Source: Peterkaempfera sp044755465
Lineage (GTDB): Bacteria > Actinomycetota > Actinomycetes > Streptomycetales > Streptomycetaceae
NCBI RefSeq assembly: GCF_044755465.1
Contig: NZ_JBIVRB010000003.1
Span: 248,001 to 312,000 of the forward strand
DNA: 64,000 nt
Direction of reading: 5' to 3'
The position numbers and the translations under genes are program-made. Position 1 is the first letter of the stretch; every line of letters starts with the position of its first letter. This document shows positions 25,780 through 34,955 of the stretch, one piece after another. The notes below the pieces were generated by a model, which searched no databases, was not told where the DNA came from, and saw nothing but the letters and a program-made list of their open reading frames with translations.

Positions 25780-27215
25780 CCCCTCCCGGTGACACCCCGG
25801 ACTGGGACGGCCGCGCCGTCGCCGTCGCCGGGCTCGGCATCTCCGGGATCAGCGCCGCCCGGGTGCTGCACGGCCTCGGCGCCGCCGTCACCGCGGTGGA
25901 CGGCGGCGACTCCCCGGCGCTGCGCGAGCGCGCCGCCGGGCTGGAGGCGGCGGGCGTCACCGTCCGGCTGGGCGACGCCGACACCCTGCCGCCCGGCACC
26001 GAACTGATCGTCACCTCGCCCGGCTGGCCGCCGTCCAGCCCGCTGTTCGCCGCCGCCGACGCGGCGGGCGTACCGGTCTGGGGCGATGTCGAGCTGGCCT
26101 GGCGGCTGCGCCCCCCGCACCCCGCCACCGGCGAACCGGCCCCCTGGCTGGCCGTCACCGGCACCAACGGCAAGACCACCACCGTGCAGATGCTCGCCTC
26201 CATCCTCGGCGCCGCCGGGCGGCGCACCGCCGCCGTCGGCAACGTCGGCGTCCCGGTGCTGGACGCCGTGCTGGCCGAGGAGCCGTACGACGTGCTCGCG
26301 GTCGAGCTGTCCAGCTACCAGCTGCACTGGGCGCCCTCGCTGCGCCCGCACTCCGCCGCGGTGCTCAACCTGGCACCGGACCACCTGGACTGGCACGGCT
26401 CCATGGCGGCGTACGCGGCCGACAAGGGCCGCGCCTACCAGGGCAACACCGTCGCCTGCGTCTACAACACCGCCGACCCGGCCACCGAGGAGCTGGTCCG
26501 CGCGGCCGACGTCGAGGAGGGCTGCCGCGCCGTCGGCTTCACCCTCGGCGCCCCCGGGCTCTCCGAACTCGGCGTGGTGGACGGCCTGCTGGTCGACCGC
26601 GCGTTCGTCGCCGACCGGCAGCGCAGCGCCGCCGAGCTGGCCTCCGTCCAGGACGTCCAGCCGCCGGCCCCGCACAACATCGCGAACGCGCTGGCCGCCG
26701 CGGCCCTGGCCCGCGCCTACGGCGTGGAGCCGCGCGCCGTCCGGGACGGCCTGCGGGCCTTCCGGCCCGACGCGCACCGGATCGCGGAGGTCGCCGTGGT
26801 GGACGGCGTCACGTACATCGACGACTCCAAGGCCACCAATACCCACGCCGCCGCCGCCTCGCTGGCCGCCTACCGGCCGGTCGTCTGGATCGCCGGCGGC
26901 CTCGCCAAGGGCGCCGCCTTCGACGAGCTGGTGCGCACCGCCGCCGACCGGCTGCGCGGCGCGGTGCTGATCGGCGCCGACCGCGCCGTGATCCGCGAAG
27001 CACTGGCGCGACACGCCCCGGATGTGCCGGTGATCGAACCGGTATCGGGTCAGACTGGCGCCGAGGCCATGGAGCTGATCGTACGGGCCGCCGCCGGCCT
27101 CGCCCGGCCCGGCGACACCGTGCTGCTGGCCCCGGCCTGCGCCTCGATGGACATGTTCACCAACTACGGCGAGCGCGGGGACCTCTTCGCCGCCGCCGTA
27201 CGCCGACCGGGGTGA
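25776..27215 (+). CDS. murD: UDP-MurNAc-L-alanine:D-glutamate ligase MurD
   Basis: A 479-residue Mur ligase. ATG 25776 overlaps the mraY stop and is preferred to the longer open frame. The N-terminal Rossmann domain begins VAVAGLGISGISAARVL, and the ATP loop is AVTGTNGKTTTVQMLAS. LNLAPDHLDWHGSMAAYAADK includes the metal-binding His and the Lys expected to be carbamylated. YIDDSKATNTHAAAASL is the typical MurD C-terminal signature. It adds D-Glu to UDP-MurNAc-L-Ala in the cytoplasm. A 46-base gap separates it from ftsW. Confidence 0.96.
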   Translation: MTPPGDTPDWDGRAVAVAGLGISGISAARVLHGLGAAVTAVDGGDSPALRERAAGLEAAGVTVRLGDADTLPPGTELIVTSPGWPPSSPLFAAADAAGVPVWGDVELAWRLRPPHPATGEPAPWLAVTGTNGKTTTVQMLASILGAAGRRTAAVGNVGVPVLDAVLAEEPYDVLAVELSSYQLHWAPSLRPHSAAVLNLAPDHLDWHGSMAAYAADKGRAYQGNTVACVYNTADPATEELVRAADVEEGCRAVGFTLGAPGLSELGVVDGLLVDRAFVADRQRSAAELASVQDVQPPAPHNIANALAAAALARAYGVEPRAVRDGLRAFRPDAHRIAEVAVVDGVTYIDDSKATNTHAAAASLAAYRPVVWIAGGLAKGAAFDELVRTAADRLRGAVLIGADRAVIREALARHAPDVPVIEPVSGQTGAEAMELIVRAAAGLARPGDTVLLAPACASMDMFTNYGERGDLFAAAVRRPG

Positions 27216-27261
27216 CCCCGTCGCGGGGGCGCTGAGGAGACCGACCGGGAAGGGGCGAGCG

Positions 27262-28632
27262 GTGGCAGGACAGGGACGCGGGCGGCCCGCCGCGCCGCCG
27301 ACCGAGCGCCCCGCCGCCCGGCCCCCGGTCATCTCGGCGACCACCACCACCTTCCGCGCCTCCGGCTGGCCCGCCGGGCCCCGGGCGCTGGCCGCCCGCT
27401 TCCAGCGCGCCCTGGACCGGCCGCTGACGGCCTACTACCTGATCCTCGGCTCCAGCCTGCTGATCCTGGTGCTGGGCCTGGTGATGGTCTTCTCCGCCTC
27501 CCAGATCACCGCGCTCAGCCAGGGCCGGCCGGTGCTGTTCTACTTCGGCAAGCAGCTGCTCGCGGTGGTGCTGGGCTGCGGCCTGATGCTGGTCGCGGCC
27601 CGGCTGCCGATCGCGGTGCACCGGACGCTGGCCTACCCGCTGCTGCTGGGCTCCGTCTTCCTGATGGTGCTGGTCACCATCCCCGGTATCGGCGTCGAGG
27701 TCGGCGGCAACCGCAACTGGATCAACGTCGGGCTGTTCCAGCTCCAGCCCTCGGAGTTCGGCAAGCTGGCCCTGGTGCTCTGGGGCGCCGACCTGCTCGC
27801 CCGCAAGCAGAAGACCCGGATGCTCGACCAGTGGAAGCACCTGCTGGTGCCGCTGGTGCCCGGCGCGGTCTTCCTGCTGATGCTGATCATGGCCGGTGGC
27901 GACATGGGCACCGCCATGATCCTGGTCGCGGTCCTCTTCGGCCTGCTCTGGATGGCCGGAGCGCCGCTGCGGCTCTTCGCCGGGGCCGCGGCCCTCGCCG
28001 CCGTGATGTCCAGCGTGCTGATCCTGCTGGCCCCGCACCGGCTCGCCCGGATCAACTGCGTCGGCGTCACCCGTACCGGCCCCGACGAGCCCTGCTGGCA
28101 GGCCGTACACGGCCTCTACGCGCTGGCCTCCGGCGGCATCTTCGGCTCCGGGCTCGGCGCCGGCGTGGAGAAGTGGGGCCAGTTGCCCGCCTCGCACACC
28201 GACTTCATCTTCGCCGTCACCGGCGAGGAGCTGGGTCTGGCAGGGACGCTGTCGGTGCTCGCCCTCTTCGCGGCACTAGGGTATGCGGGTATCCGCGTGG
28301 CCGGACGCACGAAGGACCCCTTCGTCAGGTACGCCGCGGGAGGCGCCACCACCTGGATCATGGCCCAGTCCGTGATCAACATGGGTGCGGTGCTGGGACT
28401 GCTGCCCATCGCAGGAGTCCCGCTCCCGCTGTTCTCCTACGGAGGGTCCGCACTGCTGCCGACCCTGTTCGCCATCGGCATGCTGCTGTGCTTCGCACGC
28501 AGCGAGCCGGGGGCCAGGGCGGCACTGGCCGCGCGGGGCTCCACCTCCCGGACCAGGGCGCTCCTGGCCCGGGTGCTGCCACGACGAACCACAGCGCGGC
28601 CCGCGAAGCAGCCGCCGCGCAGGGAGCGGTGA
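27262..28632 (+). CDS. ftsW: SEDS-family peptidoglycan polymerase FtsW
   Basis: A 456-residue membrane protein from GTG 27262 with AAGGGGCGAG upstream. A cytoplasmic head of about 55 residues precedes ten hydrophobic segments. SEDS signatures are clear: VMVFSASQI, GGNRNWINVGLFQLQPSE, GGDMGTAM, the catalytic-loop SHTDFIFAVTGEELG and the final PLFSYGGSALLPTLFAIG. FtsW polymerises lipid II at the septum with FtsI. The tail is basic and Arg/Ala-rich. murG begins six bases after the stop. Confidence 0.97.
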   Translation: MAGQGRGRPAAPPTERPAARPPVISATTTTFRASGWPAGPRALAARFQRALDRPLTAYYLILGSSLLILVLGLVMVFSASQITALSQGRPVLFYFGKQLLAVVLGCGLMLVAARLPIAVHRTLAYPLLLGSVFLMVLVTIPGIGVEVGGNRNWINVGLFQLQPSEFGKLALVLWGADLLARKQKTRMLDQWKHLLVPLVPGAVFLLMLIMAGGDMGTAMILVAVLFGLLWMAGAPLRLFAGAAALAAVMSSVLILLAPHRLARINCVGVTRTGPDEPCWQAVHGLYALASGGIFGSGLGAGVEKWGQLPASHTDFIFAVTGEELGLAGTLSVLALFAALGYAGIRVAGRTKDPFVRYAAGGATTWIMAQSVINMGAVLGLLPIAGVPLPLFSYGGSALLPTLFAIGMLLCFARSEPGARAALAARGSTSRTRALLARVLPRRTTARPAKQPPRRER

Positions 28633-28638
28633 ATTTCG

Positions 28639-29748
28639 GTGCATGTCGTACTCGCCGGCGGGGGGACCGCCGGTCACATCGAGCCCGCGCTCGCCCTCGC
28701 CGACGCACTCCGCCGGCACGACCCGACGGTGGGCATCACGGCGCTCGGCACGGAGCGGGGCCTGGAGACCAGGTTGGTCCCCGAGCGCGGCTACCACCTG
28801 GAGCTGATCCCGGCGGTGCCGCTGCCCCGCAAGCCCACCCCGGAGCTGATCACCGTGCCGGGCCGGCTGCGGGCCACGGTGAAGGCCACCCAGGACATCA
28901 TCGAACGCACCAAGGCCGATGTGGTGGTCGGCTTCGGCGGCTATGTCGCCATGCCGGCCTACCTGGCCGCCAAGCGGGCCGGTGTCCCGATCGTCGTCCA
29001 CGAGGCCAACGCCCGCCCCGGGCTGGCCAACAAGGTCGGCTCCCGCTACACCGACTTCGTCGCGGTCTCCACCCCGGACAGCAAGCTGCGCGGCGCCCGC
29101 TACGTCGGCATCCCGCTGCGCCGCACCATTGCCACCCTGGACCGCAACGCGGTCCGCCCCGAGGCCAGGCACTACTTCGGCCTCGACCAGCGGCTGCCCA
29201 CCCTGCTGGTCAGCGGCGGCTCGCAGGGCGCCCGCCGACTGAACGAGACGGTGCAGGCCATCGCCCCCCGCCTCCAGCAGTACGGGGTGCAGATCCTGCA
29301 CGCCGTCGGCCCGAAGAACGAGCTGCCCCGGGTGGACGACATCCCCGGCATGCCGCCCTACCGCCCGGTGCCCTACCTGGACCGGATGGACCTCGCCTAC
29401 GCCGCCGCCGACATGATGCTCTGCCGGGCCGGCGCGATGACGGTGGCCGAGCTGGCCGCCGTGGGCCTGCCCGCCGCCTTCGTACCGCTGCCGATCGGCA
29501 ACGGCGAGCAGCGGCTGAACGCCCAGCCGATGATCAAGGCCGGCGGCGGACTGCTGGTGGACGACGCCGAGCTGAGCCCGGAGTGGGTGCTCGCCAACGT
29601 CCTGCCGGTGCTCACCGACCCGCAGCGGCTCTGGGACATGAGCAGGGCGGCCGCCGAGTTCGGCCGCCGCGACGCGGACGACCTGCTGGTCGGCATGGTG
29701 TACGAGGCGATCGGCGCGGCTCGGGGGCACGGCCCGCACCGTGGCTGA
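28639..29748 (+). CDS. murG: UDP-GlcNAc:lipid I GlcNAc-transferase MurG
   Basis: A 369-residue glycosyltransferase from GTG 28639, six bases after ftsW. The first glycine loop is VVLAGGGTAGHIEPALALA, with FGGYVAMPAYLAAK and VHEANARPGLANK following. The second half has LLVSGGSQGARRLNE and the nucleotide-sugar-binding CRAGAMTVAELAAVG and IGNGEQRLNAQP. MurG converts lipid I to lipid II on the cytoplasmic face. It overlaps ftsQ by eight bases. murC, which often follows murG in other bacteria, is absent. Confidence 0.97.
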   Translation: MHVVLAGGGTAGHIEPALALADALRRHDPTVGITALGTERGLETRLVPERGYHLELIPAVPLPRKPTPELITVPGRLRATVKATQDIIERTKADVVVGFGGYVAMPAYLAAKRAGVPIVVHEANARPGLANKVGSRYTDFVAVSTPDSKLRGARYVGIPLRRTIATLDRNAVRPEARHYFGLDQRLPTLLVSGGSQGARRLNETVQAIAPRLQQYGVQILHAVGPKNELPRVDDIPGMPPYRPVPYLDRMDLAYAAADMMLCRAGAMTVAELAAVGLPAAFVPLPIGNGEQRLNAQPMIKAGGGLLVDDAELSPEWVLANVLPVLTDPQRLWDMSRAAAEFGRRDADDLLVGMVYEAIGAARGHGPHRG

Positions 29749-30514
29749 CGCGGCGGTCGCCCCGGAGGAGCGGGCGGAGCGGGCGGCGGCCGACGGGCCG
29801 CCGCCCCGGCTGCGGCTGTCCCGGCGGGGCACGGCCGTGGTCGCGGCGCTCGGTGCGCTGCTGCTCGGCTTCGGCCTCTGGCTGGTCTTCCTCTCCTCGG
29901 TGCTGGACGTCCGTACGGTCGCGGTCACCGGTACCGAGAAGCTGACCGCCGACCAGGTCGTCGCCGCCGCCCGGGTGCACCCCGGCGGGCCGCTGGCCCG
30001 GGTGGACACCGGGGCGGTGCGCGGCCGGGTCGTCAAGGGGCTCCGCCGGGTGGCCAAGGTGGAGGTCTGGCGGGGCTGGCCGCACACCGTACGGATCAAG
30101 GTGACCGAGCGTCACCCGGTGGCGGCGGTCAGGGAGTCCGGCGGCTACACCCAGGTCGACGCGGCCGGGGTGCGGTTCGCCACCGAGGCCACCGCCCCGG
30201 CGGGCGTGCCCGTGGTGGAGCTGAAGCCCACCCAGGCCGCCCGGGACGCCCTCGCGGTCTTCCCGCAGCGGGAGTTGATCGCGGCGGCGGTGCAGGTGGC
30301 GGGGGATCTGCCGCCCACGGTGGCCAAGCGGGTCCGCTTCATCGAGGTGCACTCCTACGACGACATCCAGCTGCGGCTGGACGGCGACCGGACGGTGCTC
30401 TGGGGGAGCAGCGAGCGTGGTCCGCGCAAGGCGAAAGTGCTGGCCGCGCTGCTCACCAGGCAGGCCAGGAGCTATGACGTCAGCGCTCCGGAGGCGCCCG
30501 CTACGGCGCCTTGA
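29741..30514 (+). CDS. ftsQ: Cell division protein FtsQ
   Basis: A 257-residue bitopic protein starting at GTG 29741 inside the murG end. A charged cytoplasmic head is followed by one transmembrane helix (about residues 31-52, TAVVAALGALLLGFGLWLVF). The POTRA domain opens LDVRTVAVTGTEKLTADQVV. The FtsQ beta domain contains VEVWRGWPHTVRIKVTERHP and YTQVDAAGVRFA. FtsQ recruits FtsL/DivIC and the septal synthase in the divisome. It ends the first dcw block; a 344-base regulatory gap separates it from ftsZ. Confidence 0.94.
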   Translation: MADAAVAPEERAERAAADGPPPRLRLSRRGTAVVAALGALLLGFGLWLVFLSSVLDVRTVAVTGTEKLTADQVVAAARVHPGGPLARVDTGAVRGRVVKGLRRVAKVEVWRGWPHTVRIKVTERHPVAAVRESGGYTQVDAAGVRFATEATAPAGVPVVELKPTQAARDALAVFPQRELIAAAVQVAGDLPPTVAKRVRFIEVHSYDDIQLRLDGDRTVLWGSSERGPRKAKVLAALLTRQARSYDVSAPEAPATAP

Positions 30515-30636
30515 CGCCGGGTCGATCTGTTGACGCGGCCCGCCCGGTGGCCGACGCTTGGTGGTCCACCCCGGCTGGGCAGGCCGAGGGATGATCACAT
30601 AGGCTCAAAAGAAAAGCAGGAGGCTCGGCGTGTTCG

Positions 30637-30665
30637 TTGAACGCAGCCGCGCATCGACCTAGTGT
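30637..30665 (+). promoter_or_regulatory. Candidate ftsZ promoter
   Basis: TTGAAC (30637-30642) and TAGTGT (30660-30665) are spaced 17 bases apart, close to the HrdB consensus. The predicted transcript would start near 30672, about 190 bases before the ftsZ GTG. Confidence 0.6.
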
Positions 30666-30707
30666 CCTGTGTCACCAGGACGTTGAGAGAGACAGTGGCA
30701 CAGCATT

Positions 30708-30732
30708 AACCCTAAAGGTCAAGGTTAGGGTT
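30708..30732. promoter_or_regulatory. Inverted repeat in the ftsZ leader
   Basis: AACCCTAA (30708-30715) and TTAGGGTT (30725-30732) are exact reverse complements separated by nine bases. The repeat lies downstream of the best promoter match, so it could act as an operator or as an RNA hairpin. Its AT-rich arms are unusual in this DNA. Confidence 0.5.
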
Positions 30733-30858
30733 CGGGTCGGCGGTCGGCATTTCGGGGCAGGTGCTCCGAAAACGGGCACCCCACCCATCGGCATCCGTCG
30801 GAACGGCAGACCCCACGCCGCCGTCCGACCTGGAAAATCGAGGCGAGAGGCCTTCGAC

Positions 30859-32055
<1,197 letters not shown>

Positions 32056-32071
32056 CCTGCCCGATAGCGAT

Positions 32072-32110
32072 CGGCCCGACGGCAACCGGCCCGACGGCAA
32101 CCGGCCCGAC
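32072..32110 (+). repeat. 15-bp tandem repeat between ftsZ and pgeF
   Basis: CGGCCCGACGGCAAC occurs twice in tandem (32072-32086 and 32087-32101), followed by a partial third copy. It fills most of the 88-base gap and offers no ribosome site itself. Confidence 0.85.
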
Positions 32111-32143
32111 CGGCCCGAAGACGGCCGGTCCGGGGGACGACCT

Positions 32144-32917
32144 GTGATCGGGCAGCGCATCGCACGCGACGGGGCTCACTTCGCCTTCACCGACCGGTGG
32201 GGCGGCGTGAGCTCCGCGCCGTACCAGGAGCTCAACCTCGGCGGCGCGGTGGGTGACGACCCGGCCGCCGTCCGGCGCAACCGGGCGCTGGCCGCCGAGT
32301 CGCTCGGCCTGGACCCGGCCGACGTCGTCTGGATGAACCAGGTGCACGGGCGCGAGGTCGCCGAGGTCACCACCCGGCAGGCCGACGGCGAGGCCCCCCG
32401 GGTGGACGCGATCGTCACCACCCGCCCGGGGCTCGCCCTCGCGGTGCTCACCGCCGACTGCACCCCCGTGCTGCTGGCCGACCCCGTCGCCGGGGTCGCC
32501 GCCGCCGCCCACGCCGGACGCCCCGGGCTCGCCGCCGGGGTGGTGGCCGCCGCCGTCGAAGCGATGCTGCGGCTCGGCGCCCGGCCCGAGCGGATCACCG
32601 CCGTCACCGGGCCCACCGTCTGCGGCCGCTGCTACGAGGTCCCCGACGCGCTGCGGGCCGAGGTCGCCGCAGCCGTACCGGCCGCACACGCCACCACCGG
32701 CTGGGGCACCCCCGCGCTGGACGTCCCCGGCGGGGTGCACGCCCAGCTCGCCGGACTCGGAGTCACCGACCGGCGCCGCTCGCCGGTCTGCACCCTGGAG
32801 TCGGCGGACCACTTCTCCTACCGCCGCGACCGGCGCACCGGGCGCCTCGCCGGCTACGTCTGGTTGGACCCGTCCGGCAGCCGGAGCCGGGGCGCGGCCG
32901 AGCCCGACCAGAGATAA
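32144..32917 (+). CDS. pgeF: Peptidoglycan editing factor PgeF / YlmD (multicopper polyphenol oxidase fold)
   Basis: A 257-residue protein from GTG 32144, behind GGGGGACGA; the frame extends upstream through the tandem repeat without a start signal. Conserved pieces are FTDRWGGVSSAPYQELNLG, WMNQVHGREVAEV, LAVLTADCTPVLLADP and AAAHAGRPGLAAGV, which carry the His and Cys metal-site residues of the family. The usual HAGWRG reads HAGRPG here. The C-terminal SADHFSYRRDRRTGRLAG is typical. Members have been linked to editing wrong amino acids in peptidoglycan precursors and to nucleoside or phenol oxidation. Its place after ftsZ is conserved in many Gram-positives. Confidence 0.9.
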   Translation: MIGQRIARDGAHFAFTDRWGGVSSAPYQELNLGGAVGDDPAAVRRNRALAAESLGLDPADVVWMNQVHGREVAEVTTRQADGEAPRVDAIVTTRPGLALAVLTADCTPVLLADPVAGVAAAAHAGRPGLAAGVVAAAVEAMLRLGARPERITAVTGPTVCGRCYEVPDALRAEVAAAVPAAHATTGWGTPALDVPGGVHAQLAGLGVTDRRRSPVCTLESADHFSYRRDRRTGRLAGYVWLDPSGSRSRGAAEPDQR

Positions 32918-32926
32918 GCGACAGAG

Positions 32927-33715
32927 ATGACGAATGATTCCCACGGCCCGTCGCCCGACGAGCCGCCGCTGCCCGCTGCCATGACCGAGGCTCAGCGGGA
33001 CCGACGGGCCCAACTCGCGGACAACCTGGCCGCCGTCGAGCGGCGCATCACCGACGCCTGCGCCGCCGCCGGCCGACCGCGCGACGCGGTCCGGCTGATC
33101 GTGGTGACCAAGACCTATCCGGCCGCGGACAGCAGGCTGCTGGCGTCACTCGGTGTCACCGAGGTGGCGGAGAACCGGGACCAGGACGCGGCACCCAAGG
33201 CCGAGCAGTGCAAGGACCTGCCACTGACCTGGCACTTCGTCGGGCAGTTGCAGACCAACAAGGTCCGGTCGGTGGTCCGTTACGCGAACTATGTCCACTC
33301 GGTGGACCGGCTGCGGCTGGTGGACGCGCTCTCCACCGCCGTGCTGCGCGCAGAACGGCCCGAACTCGGCTGCCTGGTGCAGGTCGCACTTGACAAGGAG
33401 GCCGGCGAGGGTGCCGGACGAGCCGGTGCCGCTCCGGACGAGGTGGCCGCGCTGGCCGACGCCGTCGCCGCCGCGCCGGGGCTGCGCCTTGACGGTGTGA
33501 TGACCGTCGCACCGCTGGCGGGCCCGTACGCGGGCGACCCGGCGGCGGCTTTCGCCCGACTGGCGGAAATCGCAACCGCCGTACGGGCGGCCCATCCCGG
33601 TGCCACGATGGTCTCGGCGGGGATGAGTGGGGACCTCGAACAGGCCATCGTGGCCGGGGCGACACATGTGCGCGTCGGAACGGCGGTACTCGGCGTCCGG
33701 CCACCCCTCCGGTAA
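32927..33715 (+). CDS. ylmE: YggS/YlmE family PLP-binding protein
   Basis: A 262-residue protein from ATG 32927, nine bases after pgeF. The PLP-binding Lys lies in LIVVTKTYPAADSRLL. TWHFVGQLQTNKVRSVVRY, HSVDRLRLVDAL, LDGVMTVAPL and the phosphate-binding MVSAGMSGDLEQAIVAGATHVRVGTA complete the alanine-racemase-like barrel signature. These proteins bind pyridoxal phosphate and keep PLP and amino-acid pools balanced but have no racemase domain. The N-terminal 20 residues are a weakly conserved extension; ATG 32981 is another possible start. It lies in the ftsZ-sepF interval as in other actinobacteria. Confidence 0.92.
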   Translation: MTNDSHGPSPDEPPLPAAMTEAQRDRRAQLADNLAAVERRITDACAAAGRPRDAVRLIVVTKTYPAADSRLLASLGVTEVAENRDQDAAPKAEQCKDLPLTWHFVGQLQTNKVRSVVRYANYVHSVDRLRLVDALSTAVLRAERPELGCLVQVALDKEAGEGAGRAGAAPDEVAALADAVAAAPGLRLDGVMTVAPLAGPYAGDPAAAFARLAEIATAVRAAHPGATMVSAGMSGDLEQAIVAGATHVRVGTAVLGVRPPLR

Positions 33716-33933
33716 CGTCACCGGTTAGTAGATCAGACCACAGGACAAAATAGGACAAAGATTAGTCGCTTCCGCGTTGCGGACAGCGAATCGTGGATCG
33801 TATGTCCGCGGCCACGTGCGGGGCCTGACGTGCAGTCGGGCCCCGATGCGGACCGCGGTCCCGCGCTCGGCGCCACCGACGCGGGGTCAGGCCGGTGACG
33901 GAGCCGATCCACCACAGAGCGGAGGACAGGAGT

Positions 33934-34524
33934 ATGGCCGGCGCTATGCGCAAGATGGCGGTCTACCTCGGCCTCGTGGAGGACGAGACGTACGACGGCC
34001 AGGGGTACGACCCCGACGACGACTACGACGCGGACCCCGAGCCGCTGCGTACCGGACGTACCGAGGAGGTGCCACGGCCCGCGGCCGCCCATGCGGCGGC
34101 GCACGCCGCCCCGGCGGCGGCCCAGGCGGTCCCGATCCGGCAGGAGCCGGCCCGGATGGCCCCCGTGTCGTCCATCACACCCGAACGCCGCCACGTGGAG
34201 AAGAGCCCCCCGGTGATCATGCCCAAGGTCGTCAGTGAGCGAGAGCCGTACCGCATCACCACACTCCATCCGCGAACCTACAACGAGGCCCGCACCATCG
34301 GGGAACACTTCCGCGACGGAACGCCCGTGATCATGAATCTCACGGAGATGGACGACACCGATGCCAAGCGCCTCGTAGACTTCGCGGCTGGGCTCGTCTT
34401 CGGTCTGCACGGAAGCATCGAGCGGGTGACGCAGAAGGTGTTCCTGCTGTCTCCTGCTAACGTCGACGTCACGGCGGAGGACAAGGCCCGTATCGCCGAG
34501 GGTGGGTTCTTCAACCAGAGCTGA
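33934..34524 (+). CDS. sepF: Cell division protein SepF
   Basis: A 196-residue protein from ATG 33934 with GGAGGACAGGAG upstream. MAGAMRKMAVYLGLVEDE is the membrane-binding amphipathic start. An acidic, then Ala/Pro-rich linker (about residues 20-95) leads to the SepF core: RITTLHPRTYNEARTIGEHF, VIMNLTEMDDTDAKRLVDFA, GLVFGLHGSIERVTQKVFLL and SPANVDV. SepF anchors FtsZ to the membrane and is essential for Z-ring function in actinobacteria that lack FtsA. A 218-base gap upstream, relatively AT-rich with a repeated AGGACAAA, probably holds its promoter. Confidence 0.95.
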   Translation: MAGAMRKMAVYLGLVEDETYDGQGYDPDDDYDADPEPLRTGRTEEVPRPAAAHAAAHAAPAAAQAVPIRQEPARMAPVSSITPERRHVEKSPPVIMPKVVSEREPYRITTLHPRTYNEARTIGEHFRDGTPVIMNLTEMDDTDAKRLVDFAAGLVFGLHGSIERVTQKVFLLSPANVDVTAEDKARIAEGGFFNQS

Positions 34525-34616
34525 CCCAGCCACGACACCAGGTACGGATTCGCTGACAGTGAGTGACCCGCAGGCTGTGGCCCGCGGGAGGGACAGGACA
34601 GGGAGAGGGAAGCGCG

Positions 34617-34907
34617 ATGGGCATCGTGTCGGCAGTGCTCTACTACGCACTGACCGTCTTCCTGATCATCCTGCTCTTCCGGCTGGTGATGGACTGGGTC
34701 TTCCAGTTCGCCCGCTCGTGGCACCCCGGCAAGGTCATGGTTGTGGTCCTGGAGGCCACGTACACTGTCACGGATCCGCCGCTCAAGCTTCTGCGGCGGT
34801 TCATTCCGCCGCTACGTCTCGGGGGCGTGGCGCTCGACCTGTCCTTCTTCGTACTGATGATCATTGTGTATGTCCTGATCTCGCTCGTGGTGAGACTGCC
34901 GTGGTAA
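34617..34907 (+). CDS. ylmG: YggT/YlmG family membrane protein
   Basis: A 96-residue protein. ATG 34617 is chosen because GGGAGAGGGAAG lies just upstream. Two hydrophobic helices (residues about 3-25, VLYYALTVFLIILLFRLVMD, and 70-92, DLSFFVLMIIVYVLISLVV) flank the family signature YTVTDPPLKLLRRFIPPL. YggT/YlmG proteins are small membrane proteins conserved between sepF and divIVA. Their molecular role is uncertain, but they affect septum or membrane organisation. divIVA starts 48 bases downstream. Confidence 0.92.
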   Translation: MGIVSAVLYYALTVFLIILLFRLVMDWVFQFARSWHPGKVMVVVLEATYTVTDPPLKLLRRFIPPLRLGGVALDLSFFVLMIIVYVLISLVVRLPW

Positions 34908-34955
34908 GCGCGCGACAGGACGCCGGTGTGCCGACGATCACGTTGAGGTGAAGAG

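Larger units (their letters stand above)
30515..30858. other. ftsQ-ftsZ regulatory region
   Basis: 344 bases without a gene. It contains a strong promoter match (30637-30665), a second -10-like TAGGCT (30600-30605), and an inverted repeat (30708-30732). The AT content is higher than in the surroundings. ftsZ transcription is known to be developmentally controlled in streptomycetes from this interval, and the sequence is consistent with several promoters. Confidence 0.65.

Noticed and set aside
30637..30858. N-terminal extension of FtsZ by 74 codons
   Set aside because: It covers the promoter and inverted repeat and is unlike FtsZ. The GTG at 30859 has a ribosome site and the canonical start.
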